Source: a bacterium (GTDB lineage: Bacteria > Auribacterota > Auribacteria > Auribacterales > Auribacteraceae). Taken from it: a stretch of DNA of 64,000 nucleotides. This document shows, one piece after another, positions 38,666 to 48,157 of this stretch (its first letter is position 1; each line of letters starts with the position of its first letter). The translations under genes were made by a program, and so were the position numbers. The stretch covers positions 186,001 through 250,000 of the forward strand of contig JACKPL010000003.1 of the NCBI GenBank assembly GCA_024233545.1, written 5' to 3'. The notes below the pieces were generated by a model. That model had not been told where the DNA came from and ran no database searches. It saw nothing but the letters and a program-made list of their open reading frames with translations.

Positions 38666-39259
38666 ATGAAATTTAAAATAGCTTTATTTATTTCTATCAT
38701 GGTTTTAGTGCATGGAAGAATAGCGCGTGCGGAAAATGAAGTCCCTGCAGATTTAGCGACTGCTATTATGCTTAAAGCCCTGAATTACGACCGCTCACTT
38801 GAGGCTCGCTCAGGCGATACGGTAACCATAGGGATATTTTTTAGTGATGAAATCCACCAAAAAAAATATGCACACGAGATGTATCGAGGCATAAATAAAC
38901 ATAAAAGCGACGGCAAACTTTCTGTTAGGTCATTGCCTGTTGATGTGAAAATGATCGATAAAGATGATATACGTCCTTTTACTCAGCAAACACTTGTTGA
39001 AAAATTCAAAGAATGGCGTATTTCTGTGCTGTTTATTGTTTTATCCGACGGCAAAACAGTTGATGATCTAATTACTGTTACGACTCTGCTTAAGATCAAT
39101 TCCTTTTGTTTAGAAAAACATTTTCTAAAACATGGCGCAACTATTGCTATCATTGAAAACGACAATAAACCGCAGTTATTTATCAATCTTGATGCTTCAA
39201 AAAATGAAGGAAGCGATTACAGCGGTAAATTTTTGAGTATTTGTGAAAAAATGCAGTAA
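38666..39259 (+). CDS. YfiR-like (DUF4154) periplasmic protein
   Basis: A 197-residue secreted protein. Seen: signal peptide KIALFISIMVLVHGRIARA, then a small alpha/beta domain with TVTIGIFFSDEI, ISVLFIVLSDGKTVDDL and QLFINLDASKNEGSDYSGKF near the C-terminus, the pattern of DUF4154/YfiR. YfiR in Pseudomonas restrains a membrane diguanylate cyclase from the periplasm. Here the next gene is a membrane sensor kinase that could be the partner. The ATG at 38666 follows AGGCGG and starts the signal peptide; a GTG at 38645 is the alternative. It lies 65 bases after the TonB receptor. Confidence 0.75.
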   Translation: MKFKIALFISIMVLVHGRIARAENEVPADLATAIMLKALNYDRSLEARSGDTVTIGIFFSDEIHQKKYAHEMYRGINKHKSDGKLSVRSLPVDVKMIDKDDIRPFTQQTLVEKFKEWRISVLFIVLSDGKTVDDLITVTTLLKINSFCLEKHFLKHGATIAIIENDNKPQLFINLDASKNEGSDYSGKFLSICEKMQ

Positions 39260-39280
39260 AAATAGCCAAAGGCATGACAG

Positions 39281-42200
39281 TTGAAAAATCTTCGCAATAA
39301 ATTAACATTTTCCGTGGGTTTTTTTATTTTGTTCATAATCGGCGGAATAGCAGTGTTAGTGGTTCTAACGTTTTCTCACTACGCACATTCGGGGCTTAAG
39401 GCTCACTCTCTCGAATACTTGAGGACAATTTCACACAGCATCAGCGCCGCCATTGAGTTTGACGATAAAACCATGGCGGATGAATTTTTATCTCTCCTTA
39501 AGAATGTCAAAGAATTTACTGCAGTCAAGATTATTGAAGAAGATGGAGGCGACTATCTAAACAGAATTTTTATGCCGCATGCCGTATCAGATAAAAATAT
39601 TGAGATAGAATTTCCCATCAATAATGAAGTGGGCGAAACAATAGGTGTGTTACAGGCTAAGGTAACTACAAAATATTTAAAACAGGAATTATTCAAAACT
39701 ATATTTAAAATCGGTTTGTTTATTTCGGCGGCATTAGTGGCGTCATTGATAAGCATAACATTAATTGTAGGGAAGTTTCTGAAACCGTTGATGATATTGA
39801 AGTCATCAATCAATAGAATGGCGGCAAACAACTTTGTCGGAAAAATAGAAATTGATTCTAATGATGAGATTGGCGAAGTTGCCCATGCATTAAATGAGAT
39901 GAGCGCAAACCTTAAAAAAACAATGGTATCGCGCGACGACTTAGCTAAAGAAATTATTGAACGCAAAAAAGCTGATATTGCGCTTCAGAAAAGCGAAGAG
40001 AAATACCGTATCGTTGCAGAACAATCGGGCCAAATCGTCTATGATTACGATATCCCTTCCGGCAATATCAATTGGTCGGGATCTATAGAACATATTACCG
40101 GGTATACGGAACATCAGTTCAGTAGAATCGATATGGAAACGCTCAAAACGCTCATTCATCCCGATGATAGAAAAGATGCGATGGTTCTGCTCCGAAATTG
40201 TATGCGGGCAGGAAAGAATTATTCGGCCGAGTACCGTTTAAAAACAAAAAGCAATTCCTACATTTTTGTAGAAAATAACGGCATCTTCATTAAAGATGCC
40301 AATAATTTCAGCTATCGAATGCTCGGCACAATCAAAAATATCAGTGACCGAAAATACGCGGAAAATGAAATTAGAAAGTTTAAAATCATTTCCGATAATG
40401 CAAATTATGGTGTTTTCATTACCGATATTAGCGGCGCAATCCTCTATATTAACGCCTATTTCTCCCGCGTGCTTGGATGCGGCATCGATGAATTGCTGGG
40501 AAAAAACTTTGAAGTTCTTTATGATAAAAAACAGTGGGAGCACATACAAACAGTCTTTTCCGATTTGCTTTCAAAAGGCAGTGTGAGCGCGCAAGGTGTG
40601 TGGGATGTCTCAAGAGGCGGTTCCATAGTGCCCATGCTCTGGAATGCGGTGGTAATTAAAGACGAAAAAGATGTTCCGTTATATATTGCCAATACTTCCA
40701 TAGATATTACGGAACGTCGTGAAATGGAAGAAAAACTTAAACAGGCAAAAGATGCCGCAGAAGCCGCAAACCATGCAAAAAGCAGGTTTCTTGCAAACGT
40801 TTCCCATGAGATTCGGACTCCAATGAATGCAATAATCGGTTTTGTGGAACTGCTCAAGACAACTCCGCTTACTCCATTACAAATCGATTATCTCGATACG
40901 GTAGGAATGAGCGGCAATACATTGCTCGATATTATAAACGAAGTTCTTGATATATCAAAAATTGAAGCTGGAGAAATAGTTCTTGAATGTATCGATTTTA
41001 ATTTGCATTACCTCCTTGAAGATGTATTCAAACTGATTAGGCCGCGCGTTGAAAATAAGCCGATCGAACTCCATTATTCTATCGATACTAATGTGCCGCA
41101 TAATGTCAACGGCGACCCGACCCGTCTGCGGCAGGTGCTGATCAATCTTTTCAATAATGCGGTGAAATTTACGCATGATGGAAGTGTTTCTCTTTCGGTT
41201 AAAGTCGATGATGTTTTAGAAGATAAAAAGTATCTCCTCCGCTTTGCAGTTTCCGACACCGGCATAGGAATTCCTGAAAATAAAATCGAAGAAATTTTTG
41301 AGCCGTTTGCACAAGCAGATATGTCTACCACGCGCAAATATGGCGGTACCGGTTTAGGGCTTCCTATTTCGCGTAATTTTGTCGAGTTGATGGGAGGAAC
41401 ATTAACTGTCGAGTCGGTTCTGGGAAAAGGAAGCATTTTTTCGTTCACTATTTGCTGTGAAGAACGCCCGCCTCTTATTGACCAGCATATCTATCCGATC
41501 AGCAATAAAGAGCTGGAAGGCAAAAAAGTATTGGCGGTCGACGATAACCCTAACAATCTCTACATCATACGCGGTATTTGCACCGAACTGAACATGCAGT
41601 TTGCTGAAAGTAATTCAGTGGACAATGCGATGGGCTATTTGCAGAAAACTATCAAACAAAAAGAAGCTCTCCCCGAGCTCATCCTAATTGATATTATGAT
41701 GCCGGAACACGATGGTTATGAACTGGCAAAACTGATTCGTAAAAACAAATATCTTAAAGATACAAAACTGGTTGCTGTTACTTCCGATCTGCGTATCGGC
41801 TCTGCGGCGCAGATGAAAAAACTGCAGTTTGACGCCTATCTCCCGAAACCTATTTTAAAACGCGAACTTATCAAAGTGATGAATACTGTTCTGGGTGATG
41901 AGCGTTCTGAAGGGCAAATCATTACACGCCATATGGCAGAAGAACTTTCATGCAAAGGATTAACCGTTCTTGTGGCAGAAGATAATCCGACAAACCAGAA
42001 GCTTATCGAACTTGTACTTGCAAACTTCGGTTGTGTTGTTACTATGGTGAGCAATGGGCTGGAGGCATGCGAGATGCTTCAGGATAATACCTATGACGTT
42101 GTGCTGATGGACGTTCAAATGCCGCTTATGAGCGGGTATGAAGCAACCGAAAAAATACGCCGTGAATGTTCGGATTCTATTAAGATTATTGCCCTTACTG

Positions 42201-42328
42201 CCGATGCTATGAGGGAAGACGAAGAAAAATGCAAAGCGTGCGGTATGAACGATTATTTAAGTAAACCGATCGATGCAAATAAATTAAAAGAGAAATTAAT
42301 CAAGTGGGGGCGGGATGATAGTGCATAG
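39281..42328 (+). CDS. Hybrid sensor histidine kinase with two receiver domains
   Basis: A 1,015-residue inner-membrane kinase. Seen in order: TM1 (~9-30); a periplasmic CHASE8-like sensor; TM2 (~145-165); HAMP (~167-215); PAS with PAC (~237-360); second PAS (~366-480); HisKA with NVSHEIRTPMNAIIGF (His509); HATPase with NNAVKF, DTGIGIP and GGTGLGLPIS; receiver 1 with ILIDIMMPEHDG (Asp804); receiver 2 with VVLMDVQMPLMSG (Asp944). Both receivers keep the phosphorylatable Asp. The start is TTG, with AAAGG upstream. An HPt gene and an HD-GYP regulator follow, so phosphate flow His509, Asp944 or Asp804, HPt His56, regulator Asp56 is plausible. The YfiR-like gene lies 21 bases upstream. Confidence 0.95.
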   Translation: MKNLRNKLTFSVGFFILFIIGGIAVLVVLTFSHYAHSGLKAHSLEYLRTISHSISAAIEFDDKTMADEFLSLLKNVKEFTAVKIIEEDGGDYLNRIFMPHAVSDKNIEIEFPINNEVGETIGVLQAKVTTKYLKQELFKTIFKIGLFISAALVASLISITLIVGKFLKPLMILKSSINRMAANNFVGKIEIDSNDEIGEVAHALNEMSANLKKTMVSRDDLAKEIIERKKADIALQKSEEKYRIVAEQSGQIVYDYDIPSGNINWSGSIEHITGYTEHQFSRIDMETLKTLIHPDDRKDAMVLLRNCMRAGKNYSAEYRLKTKSNSYIFVENNGIFIKDANNFSYRMLGTIKNISDRKYAENEIRKFKIISDNANYGVFITDISGAILYINAYFSRVLGCGIDELLGKNFEVLYDKKQWEHIQTVFSDLLSKGSVSAQGVWDVSRGGSIVPMLWNAVVIKDEKDVPLYIANTSIDITERREMEEKLKQAKDAAEAANHAKSRFLANVSHEIRTPMNAIIGFVELLKTTPLTPLQIDYLDTVGMSGNTLLDIINEVLDISKIEAGEIVLECIDFNLHYLLEDVFKLIRPRVENKPIELHYSIDTNVPHNVNGDPTRLRQVLINLFNNAVKFTHDGSVSLSVKVDDVLEDKKYLLRFAVSDTGIGIPENKIEEIFEPFAQADMSTTRKYGGTGLGLPISRNFVELMGGTLTVESVLGKGSIFSFTICCEERPPLIDQHIYPISNKELEGKKVLAVDDNPNNLYIIRGICTELNMQFAESNSVDNAMGYLQKTIKQKEALPELILIDIMMPEHDGYELAKLIRKNKYLKDTKLVAVTSDLRIGSAAQMKKLQFDAYLPKPILKRELIKVMNTVLGDERSEGQIITRHMAEELSCKGLTVLVAEDNPTNQKLIELVLANFGCVVTMVSNGLEACEMLQDNTYDVVLMDVQMPLMSGYEATEKIRRECSDSIKIIALTADAMREDEEKCKACGMNDYLSKPIDANKLKEKLIKWGRDDSA

Positions 42329-42366
42329 CCGTTGGTGCATAATCTCAAAAAAGAAAGAAATTCGCC

Positions 42367-42693
42367 ATGAATAGAGAAGAGAAAATGAATATACTCAAAG
42401 AATTGCCGGGCGTTTCGGAAGAAATATATGACACGCTTGTACATGACCTCATTGAACAAACCCGAGAACGCATTCCGGAATTCAGGCAGGAAATTTCCGT
42501 AAAAAATTTCCTGAGGGTAAAAGAGTTAGCGCATTATATCAAAGGATGCGCAGGAAGTTTGCGGGTGACGGCGATTTTCGAGATAACAAAATCTATCCAA
42601 AGCATAGCGGAATCGTCGTGCGATGCACAGCACATTACCGATTTGCTTGCGCAGTTGGAACGTAATATTAAGGAATTGGAAAAATCAATTTAA
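42367..42693 (+). CDS. HPt phosphotransfer protein
   Basis: A 108-residue all-helical protein with the HPt signature ELAHYIKGCAGSLRV, phosphoacceptor His56. It would shuttle phosphate from the hybrid kinase receiver to a response regulator. It starts 38 bases after the kinase. The ATG at 42385 has a better Shine-Dalgarno (AGAGAAGAG) than the one at 42367, so the true protein may be 102 residues. A 137-base gap with AT-rich sequence separates it from the HD-GYP gene, which may have its own promoter. Confidence 0.85.
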   Translation: MNREEKMNILKELPGVSEEIYDTLVHDLIEQTRERIPEFRQEISVKNFLRVKELAHYIKGCAGSLRVTAIFEITKSIQSIAESSCDAQHITDLLAQLERNIKELEKSI

Positions 42694-42830
42694 AAATAAC
42701 GGCAATCACAATAATAAAACGAAGGCATGAAACCTGAATTTTAAAATAAACGTTTATGCGCAGAATGCCGTTAATATAATAAGTTTTTTTCAATTATAAA
42801 TACTAAAAAGAGTAGTGAAAATATGGCAGT

Positions 42831-43961
42831 ATGAGTACAGTATCGCATGTTCTTATCATAGATGATAACCCGCTTAATATTCAGCTTGCTACAATGGTTT
42901 TGCGGTCTGAAGGGTATAAGAAGATTGACGGCATCAGTAATCCTGAACAAGCTGTGCCGTGGATTTGTGAAAACATGCCCGATGTTATCTTGCTCGATAT
43001 TTCCATGCCCGGTATATCGGGTTTAGAAGTGCTCCAGCAGTTAAAGAACATTAAAGCAACATCGGAAATACCGGTATTGATGCTGACGTCGCAAGATGAC
43101 AACGATACCAAGCGGCGCGCTTTCGAACTAGGCGCGCAAGACTACGTAACAAAACCGTTTAATTCTTACGAACTTATTGCGCGCGTAAATAATATTGTTC
43201 GGCTCAAACTCAATACTGATCAATTAAAACATCAGAATATTCTATTGGAAGAAAAGGTCCAAGAACGCACCCGCGAGATTATACGCAGTTTGGGAAGGGC
43301 GGCAGAATTTAAAGACAACGAAACAGGCGAACATGTTTTGCGCGTCAGCGTATACAGTGCGATTATTGCCGCCGGGCTCAACTTCAAGCCGGATAAAATC
43401 GATCTGATTTTACAAGCGACACCTATGCATGATATCGGAAAAATCGGTATCCCCGACAGCATATTGCTTAAACCCGATAAATTGTCTGATGAAGAAAGAA
43501 AAATCATGGAACAGCATTGCATTATCGGTGCAGAAATTTTTCTTTCGCTTGAAGACAAAAAACGCGCTATGCGCAACGGCAAAACCAGTCATTTAGTTTT
43601 GTTGGAGCAGGAAGAATCTCCATTGCTCAAAACTGCGGCAACTATTGCGTTGACTCATCACGAAAGGTGGGATGGAACAGGATATCCGCTGGGCTTGAAG
43701 GGCGATGAAATTCCCATTGAAGGAAGGATTGTTGCCGTCGCAGATGTTTTTGATGCGCTCAATTCCAAACGGCCGTATAAAGATGCATTTCCCATAAAAA
43801 AATCATGGAAAATAATACACGACCTCAGCGGCACTCATTTTGATCCTCGTGTTGTCGATGAATTTATGAATTTTATGGAATTGATCACCGAAATTCAATT
43901 GCTCTATGCTGAGAAAATCGGAGCAAAAAATAGCGCACACCATTCAGGCTCTGCTCGTTGA
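42831..43961 (+). CDS. Response regulator with HD-GYP phosphodiesterase output (RpfG-like)
   Basis: A 376-residue cytoplasmic two-domain protein. Seen: receiver domain with LIIDDN and VILLDISMPGISG (Asp56), Lys in VTKPFN, a coiled linker ending in EKVQERTREI, then an HD-GYP domain with TPMHDIGKIGIPDSILLKPD (His200-Asp201), HHERWDGTGYP (GTGYP at 282-286) and VAVADVFDAL. HD-GYP enzymes hydrolyse cyclic-di-GMP, so the upstream phosphorelay probably controls that messenger. Between HCIIGAEIF and LLKTAATIAL lies an insert of about 20 residues not usual in RpfG. It ends 22 bases from a convergent gene. Confidence 0.93.
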   Translation: MSTVSHVLIIDDNPLNIQLATMVLRSEGYKKIDGISNPEQAVPWICENMPDVILLDISMPGISGLEVLQQLKNIKATSEIPVLMLTSQDDNDTKRRAFELGAQDYVTKPFNSYELIARVNNIVRLKLNTDQLKHQNILLEEKVQERTREIIRSLGRAAEFKDNETGEHVLRVSVYSAIIAAGLNFKPDKIDLILQATPMHDIGKIGIPDSILLKPDKLSDEERKIMEQHCIIGAEIFLSLEDKKRAMRNGKTSHLVLLEQEESPLLKTAATIALTHHERWDGTGYPLGLKGDEIPIEGRIVAVADVFDALNSKRPYKDAFPIKKSWKIIHDLSGTHFDPRVVDEFMNFMELITEIQLLYAEKIGAKNSAHHSGSAR

Positions 43962-43983
43962 TTTCCATATCGTAGTTATTCTC

Positions 43984-45444
43984 TTATTTGCCAATGCTTT
44001 GACTCTTTTTTAAAAAGAAAACCGTCAGATTCCCTGCGTTATATGCAGGTTTGGATTCAGCACAGGCGCCGGATTCAAGAAGCGCGTATATTTCATGGTC
44101 ATCGGGCGACTTTACAATAAGAAATATTTTCTCGTGATGAGCAACAGTTGCAAGCAATTCGTCTGTTGATGAAAGTTTTTTAATGGTTTTTTCGGTGAAA
44201 AACAGAAGAGTCGGTTTATAGGTTTTGGTTGATCCATATACATAAATTTCTGCAGTTTGTGCTATATCGCCGGCTGATGCTTTCAATACGTGCTGAAGTG
44301 TGTGGTGGTAATCCGATTTCAAAAAATCTTTTGATATAATGCAGTGAAGCGCAATTATCAATAATGCGGTAAGCATAATCAGCGTGTATCGGTTGGATAA
44401 AACGGAAATTCTTTGCACTGCATATGAAAGCCCCAGTGCAAACACAGGATAGAGTATCACAATATACCGATGTATTTTTGTTGTGGAAAAAGAGAAAATA
44501 ACAAGAAATACGCTGAGCCATACGAAAAGAAATGTGCCGAACGAGTCTCTTTTTGCGGTTCTGTATCCGAGGTATGCGGTGAGCGGCAACAAGAGTACCC
44601 CCCATGGGCGGGCTTTCTTTATCAGTACCGCAACATAATAATAGAAGGGGCCGGTATGATCGTTTACTCCTTCTGTTATCGATTCGACAATCATTCTGCC
44701 GAAATAGGTGTCCATGAATTGTGCGGGAAATGCCGAATAATGATATATAAACCATGGCGCCGCAATGCTGATTCCGATTGCATAACCAATCCACCACCAT
44801 TTATTTTTTAGCAGTGTTCGCTGTATTCCGGCGGCAATCACTATGATTTGTACAATCGGCGCGCATAATCCGACAACCCATTTTGTTAGAAATGCCAGTC
44901 CGGCGGCGATTCCGCACCAGACAGCCGCCGTTTTTTTTGTGCGCGCATACCAAAAGCTTATGAGAGAAAAGGTTAAAAATAGAGAAACGATTTGTTCGAG
45001 ATGCCCCATCTTTGCTTCTTTGACAAAATGCGGCATGCCCAAAAGGAATAAACCGGTCAAGGCGCCTGCATGAGGGGAAATGGTTTTTGCGGCAAATAGC
45101 ATTGTCAATATAAGAAGGGCGATGCTTGCAATATAGGTTGTTAAACGCGCTTGCCAAACCCCTATTCCGAAGATGCGGTATGAGAGCATTGTGCACCACA
45201 TCAAAAGCGGAGGTTTATCGATAAACGGTTTGCCGCTGTAATATGGTGTCAGCCAGTCGTTGCGCAGATGCATTTCTTTGGCAACTTGAGCATATACGCC
45301 TTCGTCCCAGTCGCGCATCCCTTCATCAAGGCCGCAAAAGAATAGTATGCCGGCAATGACGGCAACCGAAAAAATAGCATAACGCAGATGAATATTTTTG
45401 CCCAGCATACATAATTTATTTACAAAGTTGTATTTAGCATGCAT
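43984..45444 (-). CDS. ArnT/PMT-like membrane glycosyltransferase (GT39/GT83 type)
   Basis: A 486-residue polytopic inner-membrane protein of the lipid-linked-sugar-using GT-C type. Seen: TM1 (~22-38), then the first periplasmic loop with the catalytic acid motif MRDWDEGVYA (Asp45, Asp47, Glu48) and YYSGKPFIDKPPLLMW, the hallmark of ArnT-like enzymes. About ten further hydrophobic helices and a small periplasmic C-terminal domain follow. It would transfer a sugar from polyprenyl phosphate to lipid A, protein or another acceptor. The start is uncertain: ATGs at 45444 and 45408 both lack a clear ribosome-binding site. It may work with the GT2 enzyme at 35552, which could make such a lipid-linked donor. 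Confidence 0.85.
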   Translation of the reverse strand: MHAKYNFVNKLCMLGKNIHLRYAIFSVAVIAGILFFCGLDEGMRDWDEGVYAQVAKEMHLRNDWLTPYYSGKPFIDKPPLLMWCTMLSYRIFGIGVWQARLTTYIASIALLILTMLFAAKTISPHAGALTGLFLLGMPHFVKEAKMGHLEQIVSLFLTFSLISFWYARTKKTAAVWCGIAAGLAFLTKWVVGLCAPIVQIIVIAAGIQRTLLKNKWWWIGYAIGISIAAPWFIYHYSAFPAQFMDTYFGRMIVESITEGVNDHTGPFYYYVAVLIKKARPWGVLLLPLTAYLGYRTAKRDSFGTFLFVWLSVFLVIFSFSTTKIHRYIVILYPVFALGLSYAVQRISVLSNRYTLIMLTALLIIALHCIISKDFLKSDYHHTLQHVLKASAGDIAQTAEIYVYGSTKTYKPTLLFFTEKTIKKLSSTDELLATVAHHEKIFLIVKSPDDHEIYALLESGACAESKPAYNAGNLTVFFLKKSQSIGK

Positions 45445-45520
45445 TGAGGTATACTTAAGGTTTCGTTTTTTGCATTGGCAAGCATCATTTTTCTTAAAAT
45501 AGCATCGTCGTAAGTTAGTT

Positions 45521-45982
45521 TTATTGTATGGCGTTTAATGCGTTGGGTATAGTGTCCATCGGTTTCACATTATATGAAGTTTGGATAATAGTGCCGGATT
45601 CATCTATTAGAAAAGAAGACCTGATAATGCCGAAATATTTCTTTCCGTACATTGATTTTTCTCCCCATACGCCATATGATTCTGCCACAGTATGTTCGGT
45701 ATCGCACAGCAGGCGGAACCCGAGGCTGAATTTTGCATCGAATTTTTTCTGCTTTGCAGGGGTGTCAGGGCTGATTCCTAATGCTACGATTGATTTTTCT
45801 GTCAATTGCGATGCGGTGTCACGCACACTGCATGATTGCTGAGTACATCCCGGTGTATCGGCTTTCGGATAAAAATAAATCAGCACTTTTTTCCCTCTGA
45901 AACCGGAGAGGGCAATGCTGTTTTCGTTCTGGTCGAGTAATGTAAAGTCCGGCGCTTTATCGCCAACGTTAAGGTGAGCCAT
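45521..45982 (-). CDS. bcp: Thioredoxin-dependent peroxiredoxin Bcp
   Basis: A 153-residue thiol peroxidase that reduces hydroperoxides in the cytoplasm using thioredoxin. Seen: VGDKAPDFTLLDQ and YFYPKADTPGCTQQSC, with peroxidatic Cys46 and resolving Cys51 five residues apart as in the Bcp/PrxQ group, and a conserved FLID strand. Length is typical. AGGAAA precedes the ATG. A sigma70-like promoter lies upstream in the gap shared with the divergent oxidoreductase gene. Confidence 0.96.
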   Translation of the reverse strand: MAHLNVGDKAPDFTLLDQNENSIALSGFRGKKVLIYFYPKADTPGCTQQSCSVRDTASQLTEKSIVALGISPDTPAKQKKFDAKFSLGFRLLCDTEHTVAESYGVWGEKSMYGKKYFGIIRSSFLIDESGTIIQTSYNVKPMDTIPNALNAIQ

Positions 45983-46034
45983 TGTATAATTTCCTTTCTT
46001 ATGTGGTTTGGCTCTATGTATAGAGCATTACTCG

Positions 46035-46063
46035 ATTATATGAGGTAACGCTGGATAGCGCAA
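46035..46063 (-). promoter_or_regulatory. Sigma70-like promoter candidate for bcp
   Basis: On the - strand TTGCGC (46063-46058), a 17-base spacer and TATAAT (46040-46035) lie about 50 bases upstream of the bcp start. On the + strand TTCGAT, 17 bases and TATAAG occur closer to the divergent oxidoreductase gene, a weaker candidate. Confidence 0.5.
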
Positions 46064-46169
46064 TTGATTTCATATTTTTTGCATGGTGGATAAAAATCAT
46101 TCGATCGGTTTCTTAAAAATGATATAAGATTGATGTTAAGCAAGGCTAAAATTGTTTATAAGGAAAAAT

Positions 46170-47168
46170 GTGGACAAAAAAAATTTTCGGGCATTTATCG
46201 TATCTGAAATAGCTCAGGGTGTATTTCAAAGCAGAGTAGGTATCAGGGGCATCGAATCGCTTCCGGCGGGCGATGTACTGATTCGGGTTCGCTATTCGTC
46301 GCTGAACTATAAAGACGCGCTTTCGGCAAGAGGGCATAAGGGGGTTACCAAACGGTATCCACACACGCCCGGCATCGATGCCGCAGGAGAAGTGGTGTGT
46401 AGTGGAGACAACCGGTTTGCAGAAGGAACCCGTGTTATCGTAACCGGTTTTGATTTAGGCATGAATACATCAGGCGGTTTCGGAGAATATATCAGGGTGC
46501 CGTCGCAGTGGGTGGTCAAATTGCCCGACGGCATGGCTGTCCGGGAAAGCATGGTTTATGGCACAGCAGGCATGACTGCGGGATTGTCTCTGATGAAACT
46601 TGAACGGAACGGATTGACACCGAATAGCGGCGACATACTTGTTACGGGCGCTTCCGGAGGAGTCGGCTGTATGGCGGTTGCTTTATTGGCAAAGCGAGGG
46701 TATCGTGTTATTGCCGCAACCGGCAAACCGGAACAAAGCGGTTTTCTCCATTCAATCGGCGCGATTGAGGTGATTGATCGTAAAGAACTAGAACAGATGC
46801 CTGTCCGTGCGATGCTCCGCGAACGATGGGCAGGAGTAATCGATTCGGTTGGCGGGAGGATTCTCGAAGCCGCTATTAGGGCGACAAAACGCGAGGGCAG
46901 TGTTACCTGTTGCGGATTGGTGGCGTCTCATGATTTGAAAATGGAAATATATCCCTTCATTTTACGTGGGATAAACGTATTAGGCATATCTGCCAATCAA
47001 ACGCCGATTGCAGTCAAAGAATGGATATGGCATCAATTTGCCGGCCAGTGGAAATGTAATTTCCTCGATTCTATCGGCAAAGAATGTTCTTTGGAACAGC
47101 TGGAGCCTTGCATCGATGGTATGATGCGCGGGAAGAGCATAGGCAGGACGGTAGTGAAGGTTTCTTAA
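46170..47168 (+). CDS. acuI: YhdH/AcuI-type quinone oxidoreductase (acryloyl-CoA reductase family)
   Basis: A 332-residue zinc-free medium-chain dehydrogenase that uses NADPH; AcuI/YhdH members reduce acryloyl-CoA to propionyl-CoA and so detoxify acrylate-type compounds. Seen: RVRYSSLNYKDALSARG, TPGIDAAGEVV, GFGEYIRVPSQWVVKLPDGM, YGTAGMTAGLS, the nucleotide-binding VTGASGGVGCMAVALLA and GVIDSVGG. The GTG at 46170 is chosen because AAGGA sits 5-6 bases upstream; the TTG at 46152 has no such site, and the ATG at 46168 is out of frame. Monocistronic by position. Substrate specificity is not certain from sequence. Confidence 0.9.
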   Translation: MDKKNFRAFIVSEIAQGVFQSRVGIRGIESLPAGDVLIRVRYSSLNYKDALSARGHKGVTKRYPHTPGIDAAGEVVCSGDNRFAEGTRVIVTGFDLGMNTSGGFGEYIRVPSQWVVKLPDGMAVRESMVYGTAGMTAGLSLMKLERNGLTPNSGDILVTGASGGVGCMAVALLAKRGYRVIAATGKPEQSGFLHSIGAIEVIDRKELEQMPVRAMLRERWAGVIDSVGGRILEAAIRATKREGSVTCCGLVASHDLKMEIYPFILRGINVLGISANQTPIAVKEWIWHQFAGQWKCNFLDSIGKECSLEQLEPCIDGMMRGKSIGRTVVKVS

Positions 47169-47197
47169 ACATATACCTGTTTGCGGAATCTGTTATC

Positions 47198-48157
47198 CTA
47201 TCGCCCTTTGCCGCTGTCATGCAGGGTAATGAGCGATTCAGGGTATGGCGCAAAATATGTTTGTGTTTTAAGATACGCTATGTTTAACCGGGCAATATGT
47301 GATTTTAACACTGCAACCGGTGCGCTCAGCGGAAGCGTGCCTGTTCGGAATTTTTCTATGCAGTCAAGGAAATACGCTTTTTCGTGGGAATTCAAATGTT
47401 CCGACACATATCCGAGCAGATGAAGCAGTACATTGATGTGAGAGGTAAATCGAGGCATTTTCCCCAATGCTTTTTTTAGATGTATTCCGTAGAGTTCATA
47501 CACGTCATTCAGCGGCCGTTTACTTTGGTTTGCGAGAATTTTTCCCATGATTCGCATTTCTTTCTCATTATATGCGAGAAGAAGAAATTTATGGTCTGCG
47601 TGAAACTGCATGTAATCCGGTAAAACGCCGGATTCTTTCATCTGCCGAAACCGCGCAAGAGCAAATATCCGTGTATAAAAATATTCTCTGATTGAAAAAT
47701 TAGTAAGCCGCCCTTCTGTTTCAGCAGGGATGTCGGGAAACATCTCAAGGACATGCTGAGCAAAAATACCCGAATGACTGCCGGCGATTATATTCCCGCC
47801 GGGATATTTGAGTTTAACATCTTTAATCCCGCATGATGGAGACCTGCCTTTTAAAATGAAACCGTCGACAGCATTTAATGACTTTAAAAACGAAACGGAA
47901 AAAGCATTCATTTCATCGGTAATATCGCGGTTTGTTTCGTGCTGGAGCAAACGAGGAGAAGCGTCTTGCAAAATGATGTGAATCGGTTTGCGCGGTATGC
48001 CAAGGCCAATCTCTACTTCAGGGCAAACGGTAATAAAATCAACGTGGTTTCTCAATTCAGATACAATACTGCATGGGACAGATACGCCATTATAACGGCA
48101 TTCGTCAAACCCCAAGCATTTGCTAACGATAATTATAGGTTTACAGTATTTGTCCAT
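47198..48157 (-). CDS. DUF523-DUF1722 (YbgA-type) fusion protein
   Basis: A 319-residue fusion. Seen: DUF523 at the N-terminus (IIIVSKCLGFDECRYNG, VCPEVEIGLGIPRKPI, GFILKGRSPSCGIKDV) with conserved Cys residues, then DUF1722/YbgA with KFLLLAYNEKEMRIMG and a C-terminal helical region. DUF523 proteins have been linked to thiouracil desulfuration in some bacteria; the DUF1722 role is unclear, and in other genomes it sits beside photolyase genes. No photolyase gene is here. I chose the ATG at 48157, after AGAG and just before the DUF523 core; an ATG at 48181 would add eight residues. It converges with acuI 29 bases away. Confidence 0.87.
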   Translation of the reverse strand: MDKYCKPIIIVSKCLGFDECRYNGVSVPCSIVSELRNHVDFITVCPEVEIGLGIPRKPIHIILQDASPRLLQHETNRDITDEMNAFSVSFLKSLNAVDGFILKGRSPSCGIKDVKLKYPGGNIIAGSHSGIFAQHVLEMFPDIPAETEGRLTNFSIREYFYTRIFALARFRQMKESGVLPDYMQFHADHKFLLLAYNEKEMRIMGKILANQSKRPLNDVYELYGIHLKKALGKMPRFTSHINVLLHLLGYVSEHLNSHEKAYFLDCIEKFRTGTLPLSAPVAVLKSHIARLNIAYLKTQTYFAPYPESLITLHDSGKGR

